Source: Bacillus sp. B-jedd
GTDB lineage: Bacteria > Bacillota > Bacilli > Bacillales > Cytobacillaceae
NCBI RefSeq assembly: GCF_000821085.1
Contig: NZ_CCXR01000001.1
Span: 827,001 to 891,000 of the forward strand
Direction: 5' to 3'
DNA: 64,000 bases
Under the pieces are notes generated by a model. The model did not search any database, was not told the DNA's origin, and saw nothing but the letters and a program-made list of their open reading frames with translations. Positions 17,180 to 25,154 of this stretch are shown piece after piece (within the stretch, counting starts at the first letter, position 1; each line of letters begins with the position of its first letter). Both the position numbers and the translations under genes were made by a program.

Positions 17180-17307
17180 GAGCCATTTCCCCGAAAAATT
17201 TTGGGCTAAATGATGCAGATGGCTAAAAATTCCTATATAATAACAATTTGTACCAATAGAGATGCGAATAGATAACTAGTCTAATTTAAGAAAGTTAGGT
17301 GAATGTT

Positions 17308-18495
17308 ATGGGCAATGGCTTGGCGCCGACTGGAGGAACGGCGAGAATTATCTCGCTGGATGCGATGAGAGGCATCGCGATATTGGGAATTTATCTTGTC
17401 AACATGCTGTCTTTCCATTCTCCCTACATGCTCATAAATCCTTTGGAATATTGGAATCATGGGATAGACAGATATTTTTATATTTTCATAGATATTTTTG
17501 CCCAAGCCAGCTTTTATCCATTGTTTTCGATGCTTTTCGGATACGGTCTTATGCTGATGAAAGAACGTTCCAAGGCCAAAGGCAAAAACTTTTATCCGGT
17601 CGTGATAAGAAGACTTTTTTTTCTTTTATGTATCGGAATCGTCCATGCCTTCCTGATTTGGCCAGGGGATATTTTAATAACATATGCGGTGATTGGCTTT
17701 CTGGCGTTATTCTTTTTAAGGCTCAGCGGAAAAGCCCTCTTGGCAACCGGATTGCTCATGTATATTATTCCTAACCTCTTTCTTGGGTTATTGTTAACGG
17801 CGGCTGACTTTTCCGGGATGAATGCAAGTTCGGTTATATTTAGCGAAGATGAAGCTAAAAACGCCCTGCAGGTCTACAGCAGCGGCACTTTTGCGGAAAT
17901 TACCGAAATGAGGATATGGGAATGGAAGGAGTCTAATAACAAAGGCACAATTCCGATCCTTGTACTCTCGATCCTGCCGCTATTTCTGATAGGGGCTGGC
18001 CTAGCAAAATTAAAATGGCTGACAGAGGTAAAAAAACATCAGAAAAAGCTCATTCTTTTTTCAATCATAGCGTTTGGAGCCGGTTTACTTATAAAACTTC
18101 TCCCGTATTACGGATGGGAAGGATACAGCGCCGAATTCCTTCAGGACTTTTTCGGCGGCCCGTTGCTTGCGTCCGTCTATGGAAGCCTCACTGCATTGGC
18201 CGTCCATAATCATGCGGGCAGGGCTGGAGTTTTCGCAAGCGTCGGCCGGATGGCGATGACAAACTATTTGCTGCAGTCGATTGTTTCAACATTTATTTTT
18301 TACGGTTATGGAGCCGGGCTTTATGGCAGTATTTCGATCGTTACGGGAACTGGTTTAGCCGTGGCTATTTATATTGCTCAGGCTGCCATTAGCCGGTTCT
18401 GGCTGAAAAGGTTTCATTTTGGGCCTGTTGAATGGATTTGGAGGAGCATCACGTATATGAAGTTCCAAAGAATGCGAAAGGGGGAGCCGGCTTGA
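17308..18495 (+). CDS. DUF418 family integral membrane protein
   Basis: The ATG at 17308 is preferred because TAGGTGA precedes it at 6-8 bp. A GTG at 17299 is possible. The 395-residue protein has about ten hydrophobic helices, the N-terminal SLDAMRGIAILGIYLVNML motif (heparan acetyltransferase-like, DUF1624 type) and the DUF418 C-terminal block with FxxVGRMAMTNYLLQS (here FASVGRM) and PVEWIWR. Relatives in B. subtilis are YxaH-like. The substrate is unknown; acyl transfer is a guess from the fold. Its stop overlaps the next start (TTGA), so they form an operon. Confidence 0.82.
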   Translation: MGNGLAPTGGTARIISLDAMRGIAILGIYLVNMLSFHSPYMLINPLEYWNHGIDRYFYIFIDIFAQASFYPLFSMLFGYGLMLMKERSKAKGKNFYPVVIRRLFFLLCIGIVHAFLIWPGDILITYAVIGFLALFFLRLSGKALLATGLLMYIIPNLFLGLLLTAADFSGMNASSVIFSEDEAKNALQVYSSGTFAEITEMRIWEWKESNNKGTIPILVLSILPLFLIGAGLAKLKWLTEVKKHQKKLILFSIIAFGAGLLIKLLPYYGWEGYSAEFLQDFFGGPLLASVYGSLTALAVHNHAGRAGVFASVGRMAMTNYLLQSIVSTFIFYGYGAGLYGSISIVTGTGLAVAIYIAQAAISRFWLKRFHFGPVEWIWRSITYMKFQRMRKGEPA

Positions 18496-18995
18496 AAAGA
18501 ATTATGATTATCGGGTGCGGGGGAGCGGGGAAAAGCACTCTTGCACAGCAACTCGGGAAAAAGCTTGGTATAAAGGTCTATCATCTCGATTCGCTTTTTT
18601 GGAAACCGGGCTGGGTTTCAACCGAACGGGAAGAATTCATTCAGATGCAGAAAGAGATGATGGCTGAAGATGAATGGATCATTGATGGAAATTACGGAGG
18701 GACGATGGATCTTCGGCTTGAGCAAGCAGATACTATCATCTTTCTTCATTATTCAACAATCCGCTGCCTTTACGGAATAGTGAAGAGGAGGCTCCAATAT
18801 CACGGCAAAACGAGGCCTGATATGGGGGAAGAATGCCCAGAGAGGCTCGATTGGGAATTTGTTAAATGGGTGGCGGGATACAACAGGAAGAAAGCACCCC
18901 TTGTGCTGGAGAAATTACGAAAATTTTGTGACAAAGAAATTTTAATATTTCCCCATCCTTCGTCAGTTAAAACGTTTTTAAGCGAAAAAATATAA
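18492..18995 (+). CDS. P-loop nucleoside-kinase-like protein (FlaR / topology modulation family)
   Basis: The TTG start overlaps the DUF418 stop and follows AAAGGGGGAG. An in-frame ATG further upstream lies inside the other gene. The 167-residue product starts MKRIMIIGCGGAGKSTLAQQ with Walker A GCGGAGKST (8-16), then HLDSLFWKPGW and WIIDGNYGGTMDLRL, the typical motifs of the FlaR/YqaC adenylate-kinase-like family. The family name derives from effects on DNA topology, but the biochemical role is unsettled. Nucleotide phosphorylation is plausible. Confidence 0.8.
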   Translation: MKRIMIIGCGGAGKSTLAQQLGKKLGIKVYHLDSLFWKPGWVSTEREEFIQMQKEMMAEDEWIIDGNYGGTMDLRLEQADTIIFLHYSTIRCLYGIVKRRLQYHGKTRPDMGEECPERLDWEFVKWVAGYNRKKAPLVLEKLRKFCDKEILIFPHPSSVKTFLSEKI

Positions 18996-19108
18996 AAAAT
19001 AGTTATAAAGTACTATATTGAAATCTTTAAAATGAGAATAAAAGCCTATATTCATACCCCCATAAAAAACCTATGATGTGTGTAAGAGAACAGTCGACAA
19101 TATGTGCG

Positions 19109-19266
19109 CTGTATCTCGATAAAGGCAAAGCTGATGAAAATCAGTGACGCAAAGCTACAGGGGCTAAGGCGCTTAAGCGCTATGCCAGCCAGTTACCGAA
19201 AGATCAGGGCCCATCATAGGTGTGTATTCCATGACCCCGCTTTCGGTAAAGGCAGGGTCATTTTTA
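19109..19266 (+). promoter_or_regulatory. c-di-GMP-I (GEMM) riboswitch with a terminator expression platform
   Basis: The aptamer (about 19109-19207) shows the GEMM signature: AAAGGCAAAGC, a GAAA tetraloop on the P2 stem CTGAT/ATCAG, TGACGCAAAGCTACAGGGGC, then the tetraloop receptor pair CTAAGG and TATGCC on P3, closing with GTTACCGAAAG. P1 pairs GTATCTCG with CGAAAGAT. The terminator (19231-19266) pairs ATGACCC with GGGTCAT and ends in TTTTT. Its 5' half contains CTTTCGGTAA (19240-19249), a perfect 10-bp complement of TTACCGAAAG (19193-19202) from the aptamer. Ligand binding should hold P1 closed and let the terminator form, so this looks like an OFF switch. It precedes DUF192, the Flp pilin and the tad genes. 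Confidence 0.88.
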
Positions 19267-19287
19267 TATTTCAGGAGGTGACAAAGG

Positions 19288-19629
19288 TTGAAGGTCGTGA
19301 ATCTGTCGAACGGGACGGAAATTGCAGATTCAGTCGCCAGAGCTGACAGCTTTTTGAAAAGGCTGAAGGGCCTGATGTTCACAAAAAATCTGCCCGCAGG
19401 ACACGGCCTGCTCATACAGCCCTGCCAATCCATCCATTCATTCTTTATGAACTATCCGATCGATGTTGTGTACTTGGACGGAAAAGACGAAATCGTCGGC
19501 ATTGATGAAAATTTCATGCCCTCACAGATTGGAAAGATCCGCCGTGAAGCCGCTTCGGTACTGGAGCTCCCGGCAGGAACCATCAGGAATACGGACATGA
19601 AAGTGGGACATTGTTTATCAATCAAATAA
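19288..19629 (+). CDS. DUF192 family protein at the head of the tad locus
   Basis: The TTG start lies 8 bp after AGGAGGTGAC, directly behind the riboswitch terminator. The 113-residue protein carries the DUF192 motifs RADSFLKRLKGLMF, then GLLIQPCQSIHSFFMNYPID and VVYLDG. The family is small, beta-rich and of unsettled function. It is often exported, but no signal peptide is visible here. Its stop is 21 bp before the pilin gene, so it should share the c-di-GMP-controlled transcript. Confidence 0.85.
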   Translation: MKVVNLSNGTEIADSVARADSFLKRLKGLMFTKNLPAGHGLLIQPCQSIHSFFMNYPIDVVYLDGKDEIVGIDENFMPSQIGKIRREAASVLELPAGTIRNTDMKVGHCLSIK

Positions 19630-19650
19630 ATTTTAAAGGAGCAATTAAAC

Positions 19651-19830
19651 ATGACTGAAAAAATGAAAGCATTGTTAACAGAAGAACAAGGACAAGGTAT
19701 GACTGAGTACGGTTTGGTATTGGGAGTTATCGCGATTGGGGTAGTTGCAATACTGGCAACTTTTAAAACACAAATCGTTAAAATGTATCAAGATGTTGTC
19801 AAAGAATTAACAGGTACTACTACACCATAA
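19651..19830 (+). CDS. flp: Flp-type major pilin
   Basis: This 59-residue gene is below the usual length cut-off. It starts MTEKMKALLTEEQGQGMTEY. The Flp prepilin motif is visible: a short leader ending in glycine, then MTEYGLVLGVIAIGV with the conserved Glu-Tyr pair at +3 and +4 after the likely Gly-Met cleavage site, followed by one hydrophobic helix and a polar tail. It would be processed by the TadV-type peptidase encoded downstream and assembled by the TadA, TadB and TadC proteins. AAAGGAG precedes the ATG. Confidence 0.88.
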   Translation: MTEKMKALLTEEQGQGMTEYGLVLGVIAIGVVAILATFKTQIVKMYQDVVKELTGTTTP

Positions 19831-19881
19831 ATTATCTTTAACAAGTTAAACGATTGATCCTCTCTCAAAGTTGAATGTAAA

Positions 19882-20015
19882 GGTTGATTTCCGCTCCAGG
19901 CACTTCGCTTTCCGCGGGGCGCCAGTGGAGCCTCCTCGGCGCCTATGCGCCTGTGGGGTCTCCACCTTGCCGCTGCATCCCGCAGGAGTCTTCGTGCCTT
20001 CTGCTACAATCAACC
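19882..20015 (-). repeat. Bacillaceae GC-rich repeat within the tad locus
   Basis: This is a reverse-oriented copy of the core repeat, with perfect 8-bp ends GGTTGATT (19882-19889) and AATCAACC (20008-20015). It lies in the 420-bp gap between the Flp pilin and the prepilin peptidase gene, splitting what is otherwise a tight gene cluster. The remaining 170 bp of the gap hold a short inverted repeat (GTGAAA-T-TTTCAC, 20143-20155) and a terminator. Confidence 0.8.
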
Positions 20016-20183
20016 AGATCTTCTAATCGAATAGTGCTATTATTTAGTTCCTCAAACGTAGGTAGTTTTGTTCGAGAAGTATTAGCTAATCTGATAGCAA
20101 TTTACCGAATACCCCCTATTCTGTGTAAATTATAGATTCAGTGTGAAATTTTCACCCCAGTGTTTTTATTGTAGAAAGACAGA

Positions 20184-20218
20184 GGCCTTGCGTTTGGATG
20201 AAACGTGGGGCTTTTTTT
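20184..20218 (+). terminator. Probable terminator between flp and the peptidase gene
   Basis: GGCCTTGCGTTT pairs with AAACGTGGGGCT, using three G-U pairs, and is followed by TTTTTTT. It would let the pilin gene be expressed separately from, and more highly than, the assembly genes. Confidence 0.6.
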
Positions 20219-20251
20219 AAATCAACAACATCGGCTGGAAAGAGGGTAGCC

Positions 20252-20773
20252 ATGATCATGATAAATATAATAATGCTTTTCCTTCTGCTGCTCATCTGTA
20301 CGATCACAGATATTAGGGAACGCAAAATATACAATAAAGTACTTTTCCCGTTCCTTGTGCTCGCCTTCGTTGTAAACGGAATAGCCGGAGGTTGGGTGGG
20401 ACTAGTTTCCGCCGTCATCGGAACGGTGGTAGGTTTGGTGATATTGCTGATTCCATATCTAATGGGAGGAATGGGCGCAGGGGACGTAAAATTGCTAGCT
20501 GTCATCGGCGCGCTAATGGGCGCAAAGTTTGTCGGCCTTACAGCAATTTATATGGCCTTGGCTGGCGGGGTATTTGCCCTGTTCATTATCGCCTTTAGAA
20601 AAAGTCCAAAGCTGCTTTTGAAAAATATGACTTTTTCTTTATTAGGAAGGTTCCACGGATTAAAAACTCCCTTCATCATAGACAAAGAATCAATGAAAGC
20701 GACCTACCCATACGGTGTCGCCATCGCGGCAGGAGCGGTCATCCAGGTTTTTCGGACGGGTATGCTGCTATGA
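20252..20773 (+). CDS. tadV: Prepilin peptidase, TadV/CpaA type (A24)
   Basis: The ATG at 20252 follows GAAAGAGGG. The frame extends further upstream without a start signal. The 173-residue membrane aspartic protease has about five hydrophobic helices. Both catalytic aspartates are seen: Asp20 in CTITDIRERKIYN and Asp78 in GGMGAGDVKLL. It lacks the N-methylation domain of type IV prepilin peptidases, as TadV proteins do. It should mature Flp and the TadE-like pseudopilins. It overlaps the next gene by ATGA. Confidence 0.9.
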   Translation: MIMINIIMLFLLLLICTITDIRERKIYNKVLFPFLVLAFVVNGIAGGWVGLVSAVIGTVVGLVILLIPYLMGGMGAGDVKLLAVIGALMGAKFVGLTAIYMALAGGVFALFIIAFRKSPKLLLKNMTFSLLGRFHGLKTPFIIDKESMKATYPYGVAIAAGAVIQVFRTGMLL

Positions 20774-21153
20774 GAAAAGACGAGCGCGGCCAGTCTTTAG
20801 TGGAAACGGCGCTTGTTTTGCCGCTATTACTTTTGCTAATTGTAGGGATTCTCGATTTCGGCCGTGTTACGTATTCCTATGCCCATTTGCAAATGGCAGC
20901 TCAGGAAACGGTCAGGAAAGGCGGCTTGGGGAAGACGGATGCCGAGATTACGGCTTTTGCCAAAAACTATGTGCACTTGGGAGATTCAAGCAAGCTGATA
21001 GTTGAGATAAGCCCTCCCGGATCGTCCAGAAAATCAGGCGATTATGTGACAGTGAAGCTGAAATACCCATTAAAATTATATACTCCAATATTATCAAACC
21101 TCTTTCCATCCCCGTTATATGCCGAAACTGATTCCACAATCCGTGTTGAATAA
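20770..21153 (+). CDS. tadE: TadE-like pseudopilin
   Basis: The 127-residue protein begins MRKDERGQSLVETALVLPLL. The TadE signature G-x5-E (GQSLVETA) precedes a hydrophobic helix (about residues 11-30). The rest is a small extracellular beta-rich domain. TadE-like proteins are minor pilins processed by TadV and needed for Flp assembly or adhesion. The ATG overlaps the tadV stop, so translation is coupled. Confidence 0.88.
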   Translation: MRKDERGQSLVETALVLPLLLLLIVGILDFGRVTYSYAHLQMAAQETVRKGGLGKTDAEITAFAKNYVHLGDSSKLIVEISPPGSSRKSGDYVTVKLKYPLKLYTPILSNLFPSPLYAETDSTIRVE

Positions 21154-21167
21154 GGAGGGATGCAGGC

Positions 21168-22073
21168 ATGAGAAAAATCCACCGGGATGAAAAAGGAAGT
21201 GCGATTGTGCTTGTGGCTCTTGCCATGGTCGCCCTGCTATGCATAGCGGGCCTCGCAATTGATGGCAGCATGCTTTATATGACCAAAAGCAAGCTCCAAA
21301 AAGTAGCGAATGCAGCAGCATTGTCCGGGGCCCAGGAGCTAACGAATTCAGGAGAAAAGGTAACGAAAGTCGTTAACGATATTTTAGCCGCCCATAAAGA
21401 ATCGGATTCTTTTGAAAACCTGGCCATCCTAGAGGGGAAAAAAGTTCACGTGGCGCTTTCAAAAAGAATGCCACTGTCATTTGCCGGGCTGTTGGGTTAT
21501 GAATTTGTGGATGTAAAAGCGGCTGCCGCGGCCTCCATCGCCCCAATGGGAAGAGCGATGGGCGCGGCCCCGCTTGGGATTGATCAAAGCATTCCGCTTG
21601 AATACTATAAGGAATACAAGCTGAAAACAGATTCAACCGGGGTTTCGAGCGGAAACTTCGGCGTGCTCGCTTTGGGCGGATCAGGGGCCAGAACCTATGA
21701 AGAAAATCTCAAGTTCGGATATCAGGAAGAGATTAAGGTAGGGGATATCCTGAGCACTGAAACAGGAAATATTGCCGGTAAAACGATCTCCGTTGTCAAT
21801 GAATTGGTAAAGGGATGTACCTATCTGCCTGAAAACATTGGTGACAGGAATTGTTCGAGGATTATTCTTATTCCTGTATATGAAGAATACAACAAAACTT
21901 CCAATCAGCTGAAGAACGTGAAAGTTATCGGCTTTGCCTATTTTTATATTACACAGCCAATGAGCAACAACGACACATCCATAACCGGCATGTTCATACA
22001 AAGGGCGGGTACGGGTTTTTATCAAGAAGGAAGCCCGGATAAGGGAGCCTATGTCATCCGGTTAACAGAGTAG
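21168..22073 (+). CDS. tadG: TadG-like pilus protein
   Basis: The 301-residue product starts MRKIHRDEKGSAIVLVALAM with one N-terminal membrane helix (residues 9-31) and LQKVANAAALSGAQEL, the TadG / putative Flp-Tad N-terminal motif. The C-terminal two-thirds is an extracellular domain that is neither the von Willebrand factor domain found in some TadG proteins nor another fold I recognise. The ATG follows AAGGAGGG 14 bp after tadE. Confidence 0.85.
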   Translation: MRKIHRDEKGSAIVLVALAMVALLCIAGLAIDGSMLYMTKSKLQKVANAAALSGAQELTNSGEKVTKVVNDILAAHKESDSFENLAILEGKKVHVALSKRMPLSFAGLLGYEFVDVKAAAAASIAPMGRAMGAAPLGIDQSIPLEYYKEYKLKTDSTGVSSGNFGVLALGGSGARTYEENLKFGYQEEIKVGDILSTETGNIAGKTISVVNELVKGCTYLPENIGDRNCSRIILIPVYEEYNKTSNQLKNVKVIGFAYFYITQPMSNNDTSITGMFIQRAGTGFYQEGSPDKGAYVIRLTE

Positions 22074-22081
22074 GTGAAAGA

Positions 22082-22813
22082 ATGCGTTCAAAGACAATCA
22101 TACTGATGTCCCTTGTAATGGGTCTGATTACCACAGCGTTATTTTTCCAATACATGTCCAAATATGACAAAAAAGAAACTGCTTCCGGAGCGTCGGTTCC
22201 GATGGAAGAGGTATTGATGGCAAAAGACGTCATCAATAAAAATGAGAAAATCACAGCTGAGAAACTTGAGGTCGTGAAAGTTCCTAAGGAAAGTGTCACT
22301 TGGCAACCGTTAAAAACAGCTTCAGAAGCGGAAGGGAAGCTTGCTGGGGCTAAAATTGAAAAAGGCGAACCAATTGTCGCCCATCGCCTCCTTTCGCAAA
22401 AGGAAGAAAATATCTATGTTTCCCTTAAAGTAAGGGAAGGATATCGGGCGGTCTCAGTTTCGGTGAACCTACCCCAATCCGTATCCAATCTTATTGCAGC
22501 TGAAGACAGAGTCGATGTGATTTATTCCAAGGAAGACAAGGAAGCAAAAGTGGATAAACCGAAAGTGGATACGAAAATGCTTCTGGAAAATGCAAGAGTG
22601 CTGGCAGTTGGCAAAAAAATCGCTCTTCCAGAGGATGAAAAGAAAGAAGGGGAACAGACGGAGGAGTACACAACTGTCACTCTTGAATTGACTCCGCAGG
22701 ATGCCTCTAAACTCATTCATTCTACAATGGAAGGAAGCATTCACTTTATCCTTCATACAAGGCCTGAGATGAATGATGACGGAAGCCCATTGGATAATGA
22801 AAACGAAGGCTAA
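22082..22813 (+). CDS. cpaB: Flp pilus assembly protein CpaB/RcpC
   Basis: The 243-residue protein has an N-terminal membrane helix (residues 5-24), a SAF domain beginning EVLMAKDVINKNEKITAEKL (about 42-105) and the RcpC-type C-terminal block YRAVSVSVNLPQSVSNLIAAEDRVDVIY. CpaB is an outer-face or periplasmic assembly factor in Gram-negative Tad systems. In Gram-positives it presumably acts in the wall zone. The ATG follows AGGTGAAAGA. Confidence 0.9.
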   Translation: MRSKTIILMSLVMGLITTALFFQYMSKYDKKETASGASVPMEEVLMAKDVINKNEKITAEKLEVVKVPKESVTWQPLKTASEAEGKLAGAKIEKGEPIVAHRLLSQKEENIYVSLKVREGYRAVSVSVNLPQSVSNLIAAEDRVDVIYSKEDKEAKVDKPKVDTKMLLENARVLAVGKKIALPEDEKKEGEQTEEYTTVTLELTPQDASKLIHSTMEGSIHFILHTRPEMNDDGSPLDNENEG

Positions 22814-22852
22814 TTGATTAGAAATGATCTTAAGTGGGAGGGTAGATGGAAT

Positions 22853-23692
22853 ATGACAACTTCAGAAAAAAACTCTCCGGAAACCCGTGGCCGGATGATA
22901 GCCGTTTGCAGTGCCAAGGGCGGTATTGGCCGCACGATCCTTTCAGTCAATCTAGCTGTCTCCTTATCCAAACGAAACAACTCTGTTGCCATCCTGGACG
23001 GGGATTTTCAATTCGGGGATGTTTCCCTTGCCATGGACCTTCAGCATACATTCACCATCAAGGAGGCCATGGAAGGCATACAATCACTTGATGAATACAG
23101 GCTGGAAGAATATATGAGCAGCCATCCAAGCGGCGTAAGGGTTTTGCCGGCACCGGACCGGCCGGAATTTGCCGACCTGCTTACTAAGGAAGCCGTGTCA
23201 AAGATGGTTGATTTCCTGTTGGCGAGAAATGATTTTGTCGTCTGTGACACAGGAGCCGGCCTGAATGAGCACACGCTTAATTTGATTGAAATGGCGGATG
23301 AAATTTTGGTCATAGCCACCCTTGAAATGGCTGCGATGAAAAATACGAAATTGTTACTTGAGACTCTGGGAATCCTTGGCTTGCGCGATAAAGTAAGAGT
23401 TGTCTTGAACCGGGCGAATATGGAAAGTGTCATTAAGGCAGAGGATGGGGCGAAAATTCTTGGAGAAGAAACGCCGATCTTTATTCCAAATGACTTTCAA
23501 ATATGTTCCAAGTCTTTGAACATGGGTACTCCATTCGTGGCTAGCCGCTCCAAATCAGAGATAGCTAAATCAGTTTTCAAAATGGCCGAAATGATCGCTT
23601 CAAACAAACCGGGAACGTCATCTGTTAAAAAGAAGGGGAAATCTTTTTCCTTGCTGCCGTGGGGAAGAAAAAAAGGGGGAGCTGTTAAATGA
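22853..23692 (+). CDS. tadZ: TadZ/CpaE-like ParA-family ATPase
   Basis: The ATG at 22853 follows GGGAGGG. A TTG at 22814 is possible but less well supported. The 279-residue protein is a MinD/ParA-like ATPase that positions the Tad machine. The deviant Walker A is KGGIGRT (residues 22-28); arginine replaces the lysine normally found before the final threonine, while the signature lysine (Lys22) is kept. Later motifs are LDGDFQFGDVSLAMDL and VVCDTGAGLNEHTLN. There is no N-terminal receiver-like domain. It overlaps tadA by 4 bp. Confidence 0.88.
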   Translation: MTTSEKNSPETRGRMIAVCSAKGGIGRTILSVNLAVSLSKRNNSVAILDGDFQFGDVSLAMDLQHTFTIKEAMEGIQSLDEYRLEEYMSSHPSGVRVLPAPDRPEFADLLTKEAVSKMVDFLLARNDFVVCDTGAGLNEHTLNLIEMADEILVIATLEMAAMKNTKLLLETLGILGLRDKVRVVLNRANMESVIKAEDGAKILGEETPIFIPNDFQICSKSLNMGTPFVASRSKSEIAKSVFKMAEMIASNKPGTSSVKKKGKSFSLLPWGRKKGGAVK

Positions 23693-25152
23693 AGCTGCTG
23701 GATCGCATCAATCAAAAAAACCAACCAGCTGGAGTCTCCCTCCCGCAAAAGCAGGGACTTGTTCAGGCTCCGGTTGAGGAAAACCCTAAATCCCCGGAGG
23801 CTGAATCAACGATTAAACCCCGGATGGAAAAAACAGAACCCCAAAAGCCAATTGAATTACCCAAAGAGCAAACTATCCAACCAATCCGCAAGAAGCAGTC
23901 CGATAAACAGCAGGAGCTGAAAAGTGTCCTGCATAAACGGATCCTGAATGAATTGAAGGATGAAGAAGTTGATGCTATCATCCCGAAGCTTGATGGAATG
24001 GCCATGGAAGCAATAAAAGACGACGATTCGTTCCGCGGGCTTGTTGACAGGAAATTAGTCGTGGAGGAATTGATTAATGATTTAACTGGGTTTGGTCCGA
24101 TCAATCCGCTCCTTCTTGACGAAGAAGTTTCAGAAGTCATGGTTAACGGGCCGAATCAGGTCTATTGCGAGCGAAAAGGGAAGCTGATTTTGACGGACAT
24201 CAAATTTCGCGACAATGAGCATGTCATGAATGTGATTGAGAAAATAGTCGCCCCCATCGGCAGAAGGATCGATGAAAGTTCACCGATGGTCGATGCGCGC
24301 CTGCCCGACGGATCAAGGGTGAATGCGATCATTCCGCCACTCGCGCTCAACGGGCCGACGATTACAATCCGAAAGTTTTCAAAAGATCCTTTCCAAATAG
24401 AGGATCTCATTAATTTCGGGACCATCACAAAGGAAATGGCCGTCTTTCTTGATGCCTGTGTAAAAGCTAGGTTGAATATTTTTGTCAGCGGAGGAACGGG
24501 ATCGGGTAAGACGACAACCTTGAACGTACTCTCTAATTTTATCCCGAATGACGAGCGGATCGTTACGATTGAGGATGCCGCTGAGCTGCAGCTCGGACAG
24601 GACCATGTTGTCTCATTGGAATCCAGGCCGCCGAATATTGAAGGAAAAGGCGCGATAACAATTCGGGACCTGGTAAGAAATTCGCTCCGGATGCGCCCAG
24701 ACCGTGTTGTCATCGGAGAGGTCCGCGGAGCCGAAGCACTGGACATGCTGCAAGCGATGAATACCGGCCATGACGGTTCTCTGGCTACCGGCCACTCGAA
24801 CTCACCGAGGGATATGATTTCCAGGCTTGAAACAATGGTCCTCCTTGGCGGGGTTGAGCTTCCGATCAAAGCAATCCGGGAACAGATTTCCGGAGCGCTG
24901 GATCTGATTATCCAGCAATCAAGGCTTAAGGACGGGTCAAGAAAGATAACAAATATTACCGAAGTCCAGGGAATGGAAGGGGACGTCATTGTCCTCCAGG
25001 ATATATTCGTGTATGAACAGATGGGCCTCAATGATGCGGGTAAATATATTGGAAGATTAGTACCGACGGGAGTCAGGCCGAAATTTTATGAACGGCTTGA
25101 GAATTCGGGTATTCATATTCCTCCGAGTGTATTCATTGAAAGGGAGGGATGA
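23689..25152 (+). CDS. tadA: Tad secretion ATPase TadA/CpaF
   Basis: The 487-residue hexameric ATPase of the type II/IV secretion superfamily powers Flp assembly. A proline- and lysine-rich N-terminal extension (about residues 15-75) precedes the CpaF core. Walker A is GGTGSGKT (268-275), followed by the Asp box (IVTIEDAAELQLGQ), Walker B (RPDRVVIGEVRGAEALDML) and the His box (GHDGSLATGHSNS). The ATG overlaps the tadZ stop. Confidence 0.94.
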   Translation: MKLLDRINQKNQPAGVSLPQKQGLVQAPVEENPKSPEAESTIKPRMEKTEPQKPIELPKEQTIQPIRKKQSDKQQELKSVLHKRILNELKDEEVDAIIPKLDGMAMEAIKDDDSFRGLVDRKLVVEELINDLTGFGPINPLLLDEEVSEVMVNGPNQVYCERKGKLILTDIKFRDNEHVMNVIEKIVAPIGRRIDESSPMVDARLPDGSRVNAIIPPLALNGPTITIRKFSKDPFQIEDLINFGTITKEMAVFLDACVKARLNIFVSGGTGSGKTTTLNVLSNFIPNDERIVTIEDAAELQLGQDHVVSLESRPPNIEGKGAITIRDLVRNSLRMRPDRVVIGEVRGAEALDMLQAMNTGHDGSLATGHSNSPRDMISRLETMVLLGGVELPIKAIREQISGALDLIIQQSRLKDGSRKITNITEVQGMEGDVIVLQDIFVYEQMGLNDAGKYIGRLVPTGVRPKFYERLENSGIHIPPSVFIEREG

Positions 25153-25154
25153 TC

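Noticed and set aside
19028..19051. Sigma-D-like promoter (TAAA...GCCTATAT) upstream of the riboswitch
   Set aside because: The -10 has one mismatch and the spacer is 12 bp instead of about 15. Not strong enough to report as a promoter.
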